A stretch of 64,000 nucleotides of DNA from Aliidiomarina halalkaliphila (GCF_007096385.1 NZ_VJWL01000002.1:248001-312000); one strand, 5' to 3'; counted from the stretch's first letter, positions 18,318-27,774 are shown. Made by a program: numbers and translations. The notes: generated from the letters alone by a model not told the origin.

Positions 18318-19034
18318 ATGCAAACGCAGTCTTCCAGTTATCGTACTTGGCATCGTTGGCTTTCGCTGATCGTTGGTATTCAGATGGTTATTTGGGCCAT
18401 CTCCGGTGCGTATATGGTGTTCTTCAAGCTGCCATTTATTCATGGTGTTCACCTTACGCAAGAGGCTGATCAGCCCCTTACGAACCAGACCACAATGAAT
18501 CGGTTACCGGACGTGTTGAAAGCCTATCCGGATGTGCATGACGTGCATGTTGTGCGTCGTTTTATCGGTGGTGAATATCAAGAAGTAGCGCAGCTTCATA
18601 CGCCTGATCGAAAATTCCTGGTCAGTTTAAATAACTTAGCAACGATCACGCTCAACGACCGAGATATCGAAGCGCTAGCGGCTCGTTATTATAAGAAAGG
18701 TGAGGCTGAAATCACTCGGGTCGAATTGCTAACGGATAATGCGCCTACGGAGCTAAATCCGGCTCACCTGCCTATTTGGCGTGTTGATTTTGACGACTTC
18801 GGTCGCACGAGTTTGTATTTGCATAGAGAAACTGGGGAAATGACAGTACGCCGCCATGATTTCTGGCGCGGTTTCGACATTATGTGGATGCTTCATATTA
18901 TGGACTACAAGGACCGAACCGACATTACCACATGGTGGTTGCGTGGGTTTATATTGGCCACCTTCGGATTTACCTTTACCGGAACCATTCTTGTGATCCA
19001 AACATTGCGTTCGTCGCGGAGGAAGCTGGTATGA
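18318..19034 (+). CDS. PepSY-domain inner-membrane protein
   Basis: A 238-aa protein with a first membrane segment (WHRWLSLIVGIQMVIWAISGAYMV), a PepSY-type periplasmic region and a second membrane segment near the C-terminus (WWLRGFILATFGFTFTGTILVI). This is the layout of PepSY_TM proteins linked to siderophore or ferric-reductase systems. The start at 18318 keeps the conserved N-terminus; the frame is open 11 codons further up, inside the terminator. It overlaps the following reductase by 4 bases (ATGA). Confidence 0.8.
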   Translation: MQTQSSSYRTWHRWLSLIVGIQMVIWAISGAYMVFFKLPFIHGVHLTQEADQPLTNQTTMNRLPDVLKAYPDVHDVHVVRRFIGGEYQEVAQLHTPDRKFLVSLNNLATITLNDRDIEALAARYYKKGEAEITRVELLTDNAPTELNPAHLPIWRVDFDDFGRTSLYLHRETGEMTVRRHDFWRGFDIMWMLHIMDYKDRTDITTWWLRGFILATFGFTFTGTILVIQTLRSSRRKLV

Positions 19035-20812
19035 AATTTATGCAATGGCTCCACCGTTGGACGGGACTAATCATTCTGCTGCAAATCATTCTTTGGACTA
19101 TCAGTGGGCTGTACTTTGCCCTTGTGGACCATCATGGAATGAAAGGACATCAATATCATCAGCATCCGCCTACGCTCTCACTCAATGTAGAGCAGGTAGC
19201 TGCATTGGATCCCAGTTGGTGGAGTGATTTTAGCGATATTACGAAACTCAGAACACGGCTAATCGCCAATATTCCTCAAGTAGAGATACATCACGGGGAA
19301 GGGATTAGCTTTATTGATGGGCGTACGGGGGAACCGTGGCGAACTCATCAAAACTTGGCAATTCAGATTGCCAATACAACTTACTCCGGCCCCGGTGAAG
19401 CTGTAAGGGTTGCTGCCATCACACGCACGCGAGAACTCAATGGATGGCAAGGACAAGGCTACCGGATAGACTACAATGACGATCTAAATACCCGAGTGTA
19501 CGTGGATAGCCATTCGGGCCAAGTCCTCGACCACAGAAACACTCCCTGGGTGGTCGCAGACTGGATGTTTAGATTACATTTTATAGATTACACCGGTGGC
19601 CGGAACTTTAATAATCTCGTTATTATCACCGCTGGGATTGTTACCCTGTGGTTCGCATTGTCTGGGCTTATTCTACTTGTGAAGCTCATTGGAAGCGGTG
19701 AAATGCGTGTCAGCCTGCGCAATACGACACTGCGAGCTAAGGTGGGCAATCAAGATGTGAATTTACAGGATAAAGCGCATAAAACAATCCTGCAAACTTT
19801 GCAAAAGCATGATATTCCGGTTGAAAGTGGTTGCGGTGGAGGCGGTACCTGTGGATTGTGTACGGTGAAACTGGCGACAACAACTAAGGTAACGTCAGCA
19901 GAACGTGATTTGCTGAGTGAAGAACAGCTTGAACAAGGTTTCCGTTTGGCTTGCCAGCATCAAATTAGCGATGCGCCTGTGGTAGAAGTCAAAGAAATGG
20001 ATGTGCATAAATACACGCTTGAGCTTATGAGCAGCGAGTTTTTAACGCCAATGCTCAAAGAATTGCGCTTTCGAGTTCATGATGGGGATATTCCATTTTC
20101 TGCAGGGCAATACATGCAGTTCTTGATTCCATCTGCACAAACACCAACCCGACCTTCTGATGTTCCCGAGGCGTTCTCTCCGGAATGGATTAATATTAAG
20201 GAAGCGGTATTCACGCACCAGGAAGTGCGCCGAAGCTATTCCATGGCGACTTCGTCGGATACGCAAGAACTGGTGTTCACGGTGCGTTACCAACCTCCTG
20301 GTAATGGTCACGACCATCCGGGCGTTGGGTCAACCTACTTGTGCAATATGAAAGTAGGGCAGCGTATTGTGGCGGAAGGGCCTTATGGTGAGTTCCAGCG
20401 GCTTCCAGGTGCCGATCGACAACTCTTCTTTATCGGAGGTGGGGCAGGAATGGCACCATTGCGGGCATTGATTCAAGAGGAGCTGTCAGAACCAGAGCCG
20501 CGCTCAATGGTATTCTACTATGGTGCTAGAAACCGTCAGGAGTTAGTCTATGCTCAGGAATTCAACGAGCTAAATCAACGTGGTGTAGTGAATTACGTTC
20601 CTGTGTTATCGGAAAAACAACCCAGTTGTGAATGGACAGGTGAAGAAGGGTTTGTTCATGAAGCTGTATTTGCATACCTTGCACAAAGCGACATTCAAGC
20701 CTTTGATTTTTATGTGTGCGGGCCGCCTAAGATGCTCACAGCGACACTGAAAATGTTAGAGCAATTAGGTGTGGATCAAAGCCGTATCCGATTTGATGAC
20801 TTTGGTATTTAA
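19031..20812 (+). CDS. PepSY - 2Fe-2S ferredoxin - FNR fusion reductase
   Basis: A 593-aa membrane oxidoreductase. Residues 1-235 are a PepSY_TM unit (FMQWLHRWTGLIILLQIILW; a second helix near 200-220). Residues 240-325 are a plant-type ferredoxin with SGCGGGGTCGLC and a later LACQ, the CX5CX2C...C spacing seen in NqrF. The rest is an FAD/NAD(P)H reductase with RRSYSMAT (FAD), GPYGEF, FIGGGAGMAPLRALI (nucleotide) and FYVCGPPKML. It probably moves electrons from NADH through FAD and Fe-S across the membrane to reduce a periplasmic metal such as Fe(III) or Cu(II). The start at 19031 was chosen by the ATGA overlap; the long upstream frame is a shadow. Confidence 0.85.
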   Translation: MKFMQWLHRWTGLIILLQIILWTISGLYFALVDHHGMKGHQYHQHPPTLSLNVEQVAALDPSWWSDFSDITKLRTRLIANIPQVEIHHGEGISFIDGRTGEPWRTHQNLAIQIANTTYSGPGEAVRVAAITRTRELNGWQGQGYRIDYNDDLNTRVYVDSHSGQVLDHRNTPWVVADWMFRLHFIDYTGGRNFNNLVIITAGIVTLWFALSGLILLVKLIGSGEMRVSLRNTTLRAKVGNQDVNLQDKAHKTILQTLQKHDIPVESGCGGGGTCGLCTVKLATTTKVTSAERDLLSEEQLEQGFRLACQHQISDAPVVEVKEMDVHKYTLELMSSEFLTPMLKELRFRVHDGDIPFSAGQYMQFLIPSAQTPTRPSDVPEAFSPEWINIKEAVFTHQEVRRSYSMATSSDTQELVFTVRYQPPGNGHDHPGVGSTYLCNMKVGQRIVAEGPYGEFQRLPGADRQLFFIGGGAGMAPLRALIQEELSEPEPRSMVFYYGARNRQELVYAQEFNELNQRGVVNYVPVLSEKQPSCEWTGEEGFVHEAVFAYLAQSDIQAFDFYVCGPPKMLTATLKMLEQLGVDQSRIRFDDFGI

Positions 20813-20836
20813 CTGAATTAATGGAGGGTAATACCC

Positions 20837-21202
20837 ATGACATTGTTTCCAAAAATGACGCTGGTGTTTGTACTTTGGTTTGCGGGGGCGCTTATGCAAA
20901 GCGCCCAGGCGCACAGTCAATTAGTGCAATCAATTCCAGCGAATGGCGATCGGCTCACAAGTTCTCCCTCGGCACTTCATCTTCAATATAACGAAGAAGT
21001 CCGTTTGTTGTCGGTTGAGCTAGTAGGAAATGAGCATGGCGAGATCGATATTGATTTTCGCCGAGCGCGACGCGCAAATGATCATTTTCGGATTAGCGTT
21101 CCGGAGCTTGAAAGTGATGACTACACCATCACTTGGACGTTGATAGGTGAAGATGGTCACCGGGTGTCGGGTACAATTTTGTTTGTGCTGGATCGTGATT
21201 AA
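20837..21202 (+). CDS. copC: CopC-domain periplasmic copper-binding protein
   Basis: A 121-aa protein with a signal peptide ending ...AQA before HSQLVQSIPANGDRL. The mature N-terminal His and the later EDGHRVSG His are the expected Cu(II) ligands of the CopC family. It follows the reductase by 24 bases and precedes CopD by 6, which fits copper delivery to a CopD-type importer. Confidence 0.85.
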   Translation: MTLFPKMTLVFVLWFAGALMQSAQAHSQLVQSIPANGDRLTSSPSALHLQYNEEVRLLSVELVGNEHGEIDIDFRRARRANDHFRISVPELESDDYTITWTLIGEDGHRVSGTILFVLDRD

Positions 21203-21208
21203 TCAACG

Positions 21209-22078
21209 ATGACATGGGATATATGGGTAGCACTTAGCTACACCATGATCTACGCAAGCACCGCCGGAGTTATTGGCGGTGCTTTTGTACGTATGCTTTG
21301 GCAACAAAGAGCACCTTCGCTTGAACTCGGGAATCGAGACGAACGTATGCATCGTCGCTATAGTGTTGCCGCAGCCTGCATAGGCTGTATCGCTGCCTGT
21401 GCGAGTTATCTGTTGTTCATCGGTAGCATCAACCAATCAGGCCTTCGCGGTATGCTTGATGCGGATTTGATGGTGTTTTTACTGATGGATCCCCCCGGTA
21501 AAGCAGCTATGGCCCAAGCCCTTGCCTTCTTGGTGATTGGATTTAGTCTGGGTCGCGAATCTCGCTATTGGCGCCTGTTGCTATGGTTCGCCTATGGGTT
21601 GTTGATATGGAGTTTCACTGTGAGGGGGCACCTGGCGTCATCGTCGTACGGGTTGCAACTCGCACTGATGTTGCACGTACTGGCCTTTGGCGCATGGGCA
21701 GGAGCGCTGTTGCCGCTATGGTTAGCTGCACGTAAAAAAACACGTGCGACTTGGCAACGGGTCTTCGAAACCTTCGGTCAGTGGGCGCAAATTATCGTGG
21801 CGATACTCATCGTTGCCGGGATAACCATGACATGGTACCTACTGGCAGCGCCTTCTGACTTTGTGAAAACACGCTATGGAATAGCGTTACTTCTTAAACT
21901 GATCCTCGTTATTATTTTGCTTACTTGTGCGGCCTTGAATAAATGGATAATCGTGCCACGCTTAGCAGATAGTACCGTTTCGCCCTATCTCTCGACGGTC
22001 ATTTATATTGAAATGATTTGCGTCGCCGTTATCTTTGCCTTAACAGCGACATTTACTGTAGTTGTAGGACATCATTAG
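21209..22078 (+). CDS. copD: CopD-family inner-membrane protein
   Basis: A 289-aa protein with about eight membrane segments, matching the CopD copper-resistance/import domain. Visible family residues include the pair of helices around HVLAFGAWAGALLPLWLAARK and the C-terminal KLILVIILLTCAALNKW region. With CopC it probably imports copper into the cytoplasm; in other bacteria CopCD increases copper uptake. Same operon as the PepSY reductase. Confidence 0.85.
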   Translation: MTWDIWVALSYTMIYASTAGVIGGAFVRMLWQQRAPSLELGNRDERMHRRYSVAAACIGCIAACASYLLFIGSINQSGLRGMLDADLMVFLLMDPPGKAAMAQALAFLVIGFSLGRESRYWRLLLWFAYGLLIWSFTVRGHLASSSYGLQLALMLHVLAFGAWAGALLPLWLAARKKTRATWQRVFETFGQWAQIIVAILIVAGITMTWYLLAAPSDFVKTRYGIALLLKLILVIILLTCAALNKWIIVPRLADSTVSPYLSTVIYIEMICVAVIFALTATFTVVVGHH

Positions 22079-22088
22079 AGGAGTATTT

Positions 22089-22643
22089 ATGAAAAGCACG
22101 ACTGTTATTTTGTTGGGCGCTATGGTGGTGAGCCTATTAATGCTCACTGGCTGCGTGGAAGCCCGTGATCATCACGAGTCCGGTTTAGACATCCCTGAAT
22201 CGGTGGCAGATGTATTTAATATCCAGCGGCCCACTGCTGAACATTTTACAGGTGGTCAGCCCACCCGTGAGCAGCTCGCAGCATTTGCAGAGCTGGGTGT
22301 AAAAAACGTGGTAAACCTGCGACCGCCTTCAGAAACCGAAGACTTTAACCCCGCCGCGTGGGCAACGGAAGAAACCATGGCGTACTTCCATATTCCGATT
22401 GCCGGCGGTGCTGATTTAACACCGCACTATGTGGGTATTTTCCATGAGGTGATGAATCGCATTGAAGGTGAATCGTCTCTGTTGCACTGTGCAAGCGCTA
22501 ACCGAGTGGGTGCCATGGTGGCATTACGGGCGCACTGGCATCAAGGGGTAGAACTCGAAGAAGCGATCGCGCTCGGTAAAGCGTATGGCTTAACAAGTCT
22601 TGAGCGTCATGTGCGGGAGCAAGCGGAAGCAAACCTAGACTAG
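22089..22643 (+). CDS. Phosphatase-like (DUF442/BLH-type) lipoprotein
   Basis: A 184-aa protein with a lipobox (MLTGC, Cys22). A compact tyrosine-phosphatase-like domain of the beta-lactamase-hydrolase-like family follows, with FTGGQPTREQLAAFAELGVKNVVNLRP and the catalytic loop HCASANRVGAM. The loop has four residues between Cys and Arg, as in many DUF442 proteins. In the operon with CopCD it may be a periplasmic redox or phosphatase accessory; the substrate is unknown. Confidence 0.75.
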   Translation: MKSTTVILLGAMVVSLLMLTGCVEARDHHESGLDIPESVADVFNIQRPTAEHFTGGQPTREQLAAFAELGVKNVVNLRPPSETEDFNPAAWATEETMAYFHIPIAGGADLTPHYVGIFHEVMNRIEGESSLLHCASANRVGAMVALRAHWHQGVELEEAIALGKAYGLTSLERHVREQAEANLD

Positions 22644-22647
22644 ACGG

Positions 22648-22701
22648 TTAGGATGTTTGGGCGACGACGACGCGGTTGCGCCCAGCGCCTTTGGCATTGT
22701 G
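22648..22701 (-). pseudogene. Relic of a GGDEF-domain gene (last ~17 codons)
   Basis: On the minus strand the bases spell HNAKGAGRNRVVVAQTS followed by TAA (stop at 22648-22650). This closely matches the C-terminal end of diguanylate cyclase domains (...YxAKxxGRNRV). No GGDEF coding continues upstream of it, because the region instead runs into the CadC-like gene. It appears to be the stump of a deleted gene. Confidence 0.5.
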
Positions 22702-22754
22702 CTTTCGAAATGCAGTCCCTTTTAAATCAACTAAGAATGGAACTCTCGGGCGTC

Positions 22755-24158
22755 ATGAAATCGAGCGTGAAAGACTCTCAACCTTGGCTAGCTAACATAG
22801 CCTATCGTTTTAACGGGTGGACGTTTATTCCCGCTACGGCCGTATTGTTGTCGCCGCAAGAGAAACGCATTGAGTTAGAGCCACGTTTAGCCAAGCTATT
22901 GCAGTTGTTTTGTGAACAGCCGCAATCGGTGTTCAACAAAGAGACACTGCTGCAGGAGGTATGGGCACCACGGGTTGTGAGCGAAGAGAGCATTACGGTG
23001 GCGGTTAGTCAGTTGCGTAAGTATCTTGGGCAAACATCCTCGGAGATGTTCATTAAGACTATTCCTGGATCCGGCTATTGTTGGCTCCCCGTCACTGAAA
23101 GAGCTGAATTAAATCGATCATCTCACTCTCGCACTCGTTGGTGGTGGGGCACAGGCATCGCGGTGGTCGCCATTGTCGCATTACTTACTGTCAGGCTCTC
23201 AGACACGACGACGGACATTGAGCCACCGTCTGCGTTGATCGCCGACGCCCAAGCGCTCCTGCACGACTCTCCCGACGACGCCATGCGTTTATTTCGACAG
23301 GTGCTGGCGCAAGGGCCAGATGCCTCAGCCTATCTGGGGTTAGTACAGGCCAAGTTATTCAAAATTCCAGTGGCACAACTAAAAGAGCATGGTCAAGAGC
23401 TGGCTTCTCTGTTGGATCGTGCTCGAGATCTGGATAGCGAGTTACCGCACTTGCATTGGATTTCTGCGCAGGTGTATTTCTATGGATTCTGGGACTTTAC
23501 TCGAGCCCATGAGGAACTTACGCAAGCGTACACCCGAGAGACGCACACGCCGGAATTCCTACTCAGCTATGCAGAAATGATGCTGGCCATGGGTGAAACT
23601 GACCGTGTCGCGGAGAGTATTCATGAGCTCCGTCGATCCTACCCGGAGTTTTATGCGATACCCGCAGTGGCCTGGTTGCATTTGATGATGGGTGATCTTG
23701 ACTCGGCACGGGGAGAAATAAATCGCATTTTAGAAAGTGATGCGCCCACCTATGGGCTGCACGTATCTGGCCAGCTCATCGGGCTTGCTGCCGACGATGA
23801 TGAAATGGCGTGGTCGCATTTGTACGCCCTGATGAAGCTCGCTGACTTGCCCGACAAAAGCGTCTATCGGTATGAAATGATTTTCCAAGACGAAGGTTTA
23901 GCGGCAGTTCATGGAATATTAAAAGAGGAATTACCGAGTTCCCGCCTAGGTCATTATGGGCCGCCGCTGTCGCTAGCCCGTCATGCGATTATTGCCGGGG
24001 ATGCCAATTCAGCCATGACATATCTCGACCAAGCACTCGCTGAGCAACAAGTTGAGGCACTGTGGTTTGCTGCAGATCCCTTGTATGAGAAAGTCGCCGA
24101 TCATCAGGGCTACAGGGGTCTTATGGAGCGATTCAAGGCGTTAGTCAGGGCACCTTAA
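22755..24158 (+). CDS. CadC-like membrane transcriptional regulator with TPR periplasmic domain
   Basis: About 467 aa from ATG 22755. It has an N-terminal OmpR/PhoB-type winged helix (FNGWTFIPATAVLLSPQEKRIELEPRLAKLLQLF...VSEESITVAVSQLRKYLG) and one membrane helix (WWWGTGIAVVAIVALLTV). A helical, TPR-like periplasmic part follows. This is the ToxR/CadC one-component architecture. Starts at 22653, 22710 and 22737 are open too. The first overlaps the GGDEF relic and so is unlikely; none has a strong ribosome site. The signal and target genes are unknown, though the next genes are natural candidates. Confidence 0.75.
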   Translation: MKSSVKDSQPWLANIAYRFNGWTFIPATAVLLSPQEKRIELEPRLAKLLQLFCEQPQSVFNKETLLQEVWAPRVVSEESITVAVSQLRKYLGQTSSEMFIKTIPGSGYCWLPVTERAELNRSSHSRTRWWWGTGIAVVAIVALLTVRLSDTTTDIEPPSALIADAQALLHDSPDDAMRLFRQVLAQGPDASAYLGLVQAKLFKIPVAQLKEHGQELASLLDRARDLDSELPHLHWISAQVYFYGFWDFTRAHEELTQAYTRETHTPEFLLSYAEMMLAMGETDRVAESIHELRRSYPEFYAIPAVAWLHLMMGDLDSARGEINRILESDAPTYGLHVSGQLIGLAADDDEMAWSHLYALMKLADLPDKSVYRYEMIFQDEGLAAVHGILKEELPSSRLGHYGPPLSLARHAIIAGDANSAMTYLDQALAEQQVEALWFAADPLYEKVADHQGYRGLMERFKALVRAP

Positions 24159-24239
24159 TAATCCTTTAGGTTTATTAAGTTCCTCTTTGTATCCGGGTCT
24201 CGTACTGTCGATGCACATTGACTAAAACGAGGCATTATT

Positions 24240-25607
24240 GTGAATACATTCTCCACTCAAATATCCGAACGTGGGTTCGGGTTCAGTACCTTGAGCCTGC
24301 TTTTATTGGCTGTTTTATTGTTCTTCAGTCAAGCGCAAGCGGCAGCGAGCGATTGGTCGACTTTCAAAGGAAGTACCGATCGCAACGCGGTCATTACCGA
24401 TGCATTTCCCGAGAAACTTTCCCTCGTATGGCAACACCGGCTCCCTGCCACTATTACTGCATCGCCCGTGATATCCGGTGATACGCTTTTAGCGGCCACA
24501 GACAATGGTGTGCTCTACGCGTTCTCGCTCGAGCATAAGCGTTTAATTTGGGCTTTTGATAGCGGCGGTGCAATTCGTTCGACACCTGCGGTAAACGACG
24601 GACAAGTGTACTTTTTGAGTCAAGCGGGTGCCTTTTATTCCATTAACCTCAGTGATGGTGCTATTCAGTGGTCGTTTGAGACGCAAGGCGAATCAACGTT
24701 TGCCGCTTATAATTACCTCGGTGTGGCGAATAACAAGCTAGTGAAGGATGCATGGGACTTGATGCAGTCGTCGCCTCTCGTGGTCGATAATTTAGTGGTA
24801 TTTGGTAGCAGCGATCATCATGTGTATGCACTGAATACTGAAACAGGGAATGTACAATGGGCGTTCAAAACAGGCGGACACGTACACAGCTCACCGACCT
24901 TGTTGAACGATCTGATTGTCGTGGGAAGTTGGGACAGCGCCGTGTATGCGATTCAACATGCGGATGGCGTGCTACGATGGAAATTTGACACTGAATCGGA
25001 ACAAAGAATAAACGTTTGGCGCGGCATTCAAGCAAGCCCTACGGTGGTTGATGACACAGTGTTTATTGGAAGTCGCGATGGCTATATGTATGCACTAACG
25101 GGCCTATCTGGCGAAGAAATTTGGCGCTATGATATGCGTCGTTCGTGGGTCGTGCCTACGGTATCGGTGGATGATCTGCATGTTTACTTAGGTACTTCGG
25201 ATACCGGGTTAATGCTTGCTTTGCATCGGGATACCGGTGAGGAAGCATGGCGCGCATTGACAGGCGCGTGGACATACAGCTCACCGCTTGTGTTTAGCAA
25301 TGCAGTACTCACCGCCACCATGACGGGGCGCCTCCTTGCCCTTGATAAAATGAACGGGTCGGTGATTTGGGAAAGCCGCCATGGTGCCTATCTTAATGAC
25401 GTGTACCAAATTTTAGGTGAGAACGATCGTTTGCGTCGGGATATGAGCAACGGCACCTGGCAAGACTCTTTCTATGGCGTTATGGCACGAGTCATGGCGA
25501 GTGGTGGATTTATGGGGAGTCCGGCGTGGGTAAACCAACAATTAATTTTGTTGAGTACCGCGGGCGAGATTATGATCTGGGATGCGCACTCAAGCGAGGA
25601 AAAATAA
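24240..25607 (+). CDS. Periplasmic PQQ-type beta-propeller protein
   Basis: A 455-aa protein starting with GTG at 24240, with GAGG 7 bases upstream. A signal peptide is followed by at least seven blades with the W-containing PQQ/BamB-like repeat, for example LNTETGNVQWAFKTGGHVHSSPTL. No classic quinoprotein dehydrogenase active site or haem motif is visible, so it may be a scaffold or sensor rather than an enzyme. Its stop overlaps the next start (TAATG), so it is coupled to the amidohydrolase. Confidence 0.75.
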   Translation: MNTFSTQISERGFGFSTLSLLLLAVLLFFSQAQAAASDWSTFKGSTDRNAVITDAFPEKLSLVWQHRLPATITASPVISGDTLLAATDNGVLYAFSLEHKRLIWAFDSGGAIRSTPAVNDGQVYFLSQAGAFYSINLSDGAIQWSFETQGESTFAAYNYLGVANNKLVKDAWDLMQSSPLVVDNLVVFGSSDHHVYALNTETGNVQWAFKTGGHVHSSPTLLNDLIVVGSWDSAVYAIQHADGVLRWKFDTESEQRINVWRGIQASPTVVDDTVFIGSRDGYMYALTGLSGEEIWRYDMRRSWVVPTVSVDDLHVYLGTSDTGLMLALHRDTGEEAWRALTGAWTYSSPLVFSNAVLTATMTGRLLALDKMNGSVIWESRHGAYLNDVYQILGENDRLRRDMSNGTWQDSFYGVMARVMASGGFMGSPAWVNQQLILLSTAGEIMIWDAHSSEEK

Positions 25608-26857
25608 TGAAAACTCTGATGTTACTGTTCGTGGCGTTAGGCTTCTGTGTATCAGCTTCGGTTAGCGCGGGGCAAAGCACAATTCGTATGGTTAACGGAA
25701 TGTGGTATCAAGAGGGCGCATTCGTATCACAAATCTGGTATTCCATTGAGGGCGTGCTTACAACCACGACTCCCGACGTGATTGATGACGAGTTGGATCT
25801 GCGAGGAGGTTTTGTTATTCCTCCCCTTGTAGAAGGTCATAATCATAATTTACAAAACCCTTGGCTTGCTAACAACTTTGCACCCAACTACGAACGAGCT
25901 GGTATTTTGTATGGCCTGATGCTTTGTGGGAGTCATCACAATGCCGCGGAAACTCGGACTATCTTGGACCAAACCAGTTTAGATATTCAATTGGCGGGAG
26001 CCTGTATCTCGAGTTCCGATGGGCACCCGTTACGTATGGCGTTACAGAGTTTTGCCGATGAAGGTGTGACTGCCGCAGACATCCATGATCGGGATTACAT
26101 CGTGATCGACTCCATCGCGGATATCGATGAAAAATGGCCGTTGATTAACGCCAGTAGCAGCGAATTTATCAAAATCATTTTAGTCCATTCGGATCGAGAA
26201 GAGCGCCGTGGTAATCCGAGCTTCCATGGTATTAACGGCTTGCAAGCAGAGCTTGTGCAGCCTTTAACCGCAGAACTGCAACGGCGCGGTTTACGGGTGG
26301 TAGCGCATGTGGAGAGCAATGCAGATTTCACCACAGCGGTGAATGCCGGTGTTGATATCATCGCGCATTTACCCGGTTATCGTTGGGAACGGGGTTATGA
26401 CCCAGAGGGTTACCGACTCTCCGATGCAATTATCGAGCAGGCCGCGGCACAAGGCACGGCGGTGATTACCACTGTCAGCGTGAGTGAAATGGTATATCCC
26501 GATAACCCTGAGCAGTTGGCGCAAGTACAAGCACTTCAAATCAACAATTTAAGCCGCTTGCATGCGGCAGGGGTCGCGATTATCCCTGGTACCGACCGCT
26601 TTGATGTGAATGTGGTGCACGAACTTAAATACTTGCAGAATTTTGGAATCTTCACACCCGAGCAATTATTAGATAGCGCTGTAAAGATAGGACCACAGCG
26701 TTTATTTACCGACCGCAAGATAGGTGAATTCAAGGAAGGGTATGAGAGCAACTTTGTTGTTCTGCAAGAGAATCCACTGCAAAATATTGCGCATCTTGAA
26801 TCTGTTGCGCTTGTGGTAAAACATGGTGAGGTTGTGTTCAAAGCACATCAAAAATAA
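25607..26857 (+). CDS. Secreted amidohydrolase-family metal-dependent hydrolase
   Basis: A 416-aa protein with a signal peptide (MKTLMLLFVALGFCVSASVSAG). The amidohydrolase fold shows the metal ligands GHNHN (strand 1), AHVESN, AHLPG and a late GTDRFD aspartate. It resembles imidazolonepropionase-like or prolidase-like periplasmic amidohydrolases. The substrate is unknown. The longer frame from 25526 lacks the signal peptide and overlaps the propeller gene. A hairpin at 26864-26882 may end the transcript. Confidence 0.8.
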   Translation: MKTLMLLFVALGFCVSASVSAGQSTIRMVNGMWYQEGAFVSQIWYSIEGVLTTTTPDVIDDELDLRGGFVIPPLVEGHNHNLQNPWLANNFAPNYERAGILYGLMLCGSHHNAAETRTILDQTSLDIQLAGACISSSDGHPLRMALQSFADEGVTAADIHDRDYIVIDSIADIDEKWPLINASSSEFIKIILVHSDREERRGNPSFHGINGLQAELVQPLTAELQRRGLRVVAHVESNADFTTAVNAGVDIIAHLPGYRWERGYDPEGYRLSDAIIEQAAAQGTAVITTVSVSEMVYPDNPEQLAQVQALQINNLSRLHAAGVAIIPGTDRFDVNVVHELKYLQNFGIFTPEQLLDSAVKIGPQRLFTDRKIGEFKEGYESNFVVLQENPLQNIAHLESVALVVKHGEVVFKAHQK

Positions 26858-26863
26858 CCTAGC

Positions 26864-26882
26864 GGCACGGATGTCCCGTGCC
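26864..26882 (+). terminator. Hairpin after the amidohydrolase gene
   Basis: Arms GGCACGG/CCGTGCC with a 5-base loop, 7 bases after the stop. It lacks a clear T-run, so termination is uncertain. Confidence 0.4.
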
Positions 26883-26970
26883 TCTGGATATCAAGGTTTA
26901 GGCGAAGGATGCGATTTTCTCATGCTCATTTCACGATAAAGTTTCACGCTCGTGCCCGATAACAGCTACT

Positions 26971-27774
26971 ATGACGAGTTGGATCTCCAAGAATATAATG
27001 GATGGGCGCGGCATGAACTCGATCAAACAAATGGACTGCGGTAGTTATCCGCTATCCACACCGGAGCAAAATTATTTGCTGAACGCCCTCAGTACGGAGC
27101 TAAAGGCACGGTTAGCTCCACATCTGCAAAAAGTTGATTTGCCTTTGGGGCAATCCCTTTACGAATCTGGCGATATTCTCAAGCATGCATACTTCCCGAC
27201 AAACTCAATCGTATCTTTGATCTATGTGATGGAAAATGGCGATTCTGCGGAAATATCCGTAATCGGAAACGACGGCATTCTTGGTACCTCGTTATTTTTG
27301 GGCGGCGATAGTACGCCACATCGAGCGATTGTTCAGAGTGCCGGAGTGGCATACCGTTTGCCTGCACATGTATTAAAAGAAGAATTTGCTCAGGATAGCC
27401 ATTTCCGAACGCTGCTCTTGAGTTATACACAATCATTGATGACACAAATGGCGCAAACGGGCGTATGCAATCGGCATCACAGTGTTGATCAGCAACTATG
27501 CCGATGGTTGTTACTGTCACTCGATCGCATTCCTAGTAACGTGCTGACGATGACTCAAGAATTAATTGCGAATATGCTCGGGGTGCGTCGGGAAGGGGTG
27601 TCTGTGGCGGCGGGGAAATTACAAAAGCTAGGGGTTATCGAGTATCACCGTGGTCGCTTAACTATCAAAGACCGCGACAAGCTCGAGGATCGTAGTTGTG
27701 AATGCTATCAAGTGGTGAAAACAGAGTGCGAACGGTTAATCCACTACAAACCCAAACTACGAAAACAGCAATAA
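26971..27774 (+). CDS. Crp/Fnr-family transcriptional regulator
   Basis: A 267-aa protein with an N-terminal cyclic-nucleotide-binding-like sensor domain (LPLGQSLYESGDILKHAYFPTNSIVSLIY) and a C-terminal winged helix (TQELIANMLGVRREGVSVAAGKLQKLGVIEYHRG). It lacks the Fnr Cys cluster and resembles the Crp-like regulators common next to stress genes. The start is uncertain; 27013 is an alternative. Its ligand is not evident. Confidence 0.8.
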   Translation: MTSWISKNIMDGRGMNSIKQMDCGSYPLSTPEQNYLLNALSTELKARLAPHLQKVDLPLGQSLYESGDILKHAYFPTNSIVSLIYVMENGDSAEISVIGNDGILGTSLFLGGDSTPHRAIVQSAGVAYRLPAHVLKEEFAQDSHFRTLLLSYTQSLMTQMAQTGVCNRHHSVDQQLCRWLLLSLDRIPSNVLTMTQELIANMLGVRREGVSVAAGKLQKLGVIEYHRGRLTIKDRDKLEDRSCECYQVVKTECERLIHYKPKLRKQQ

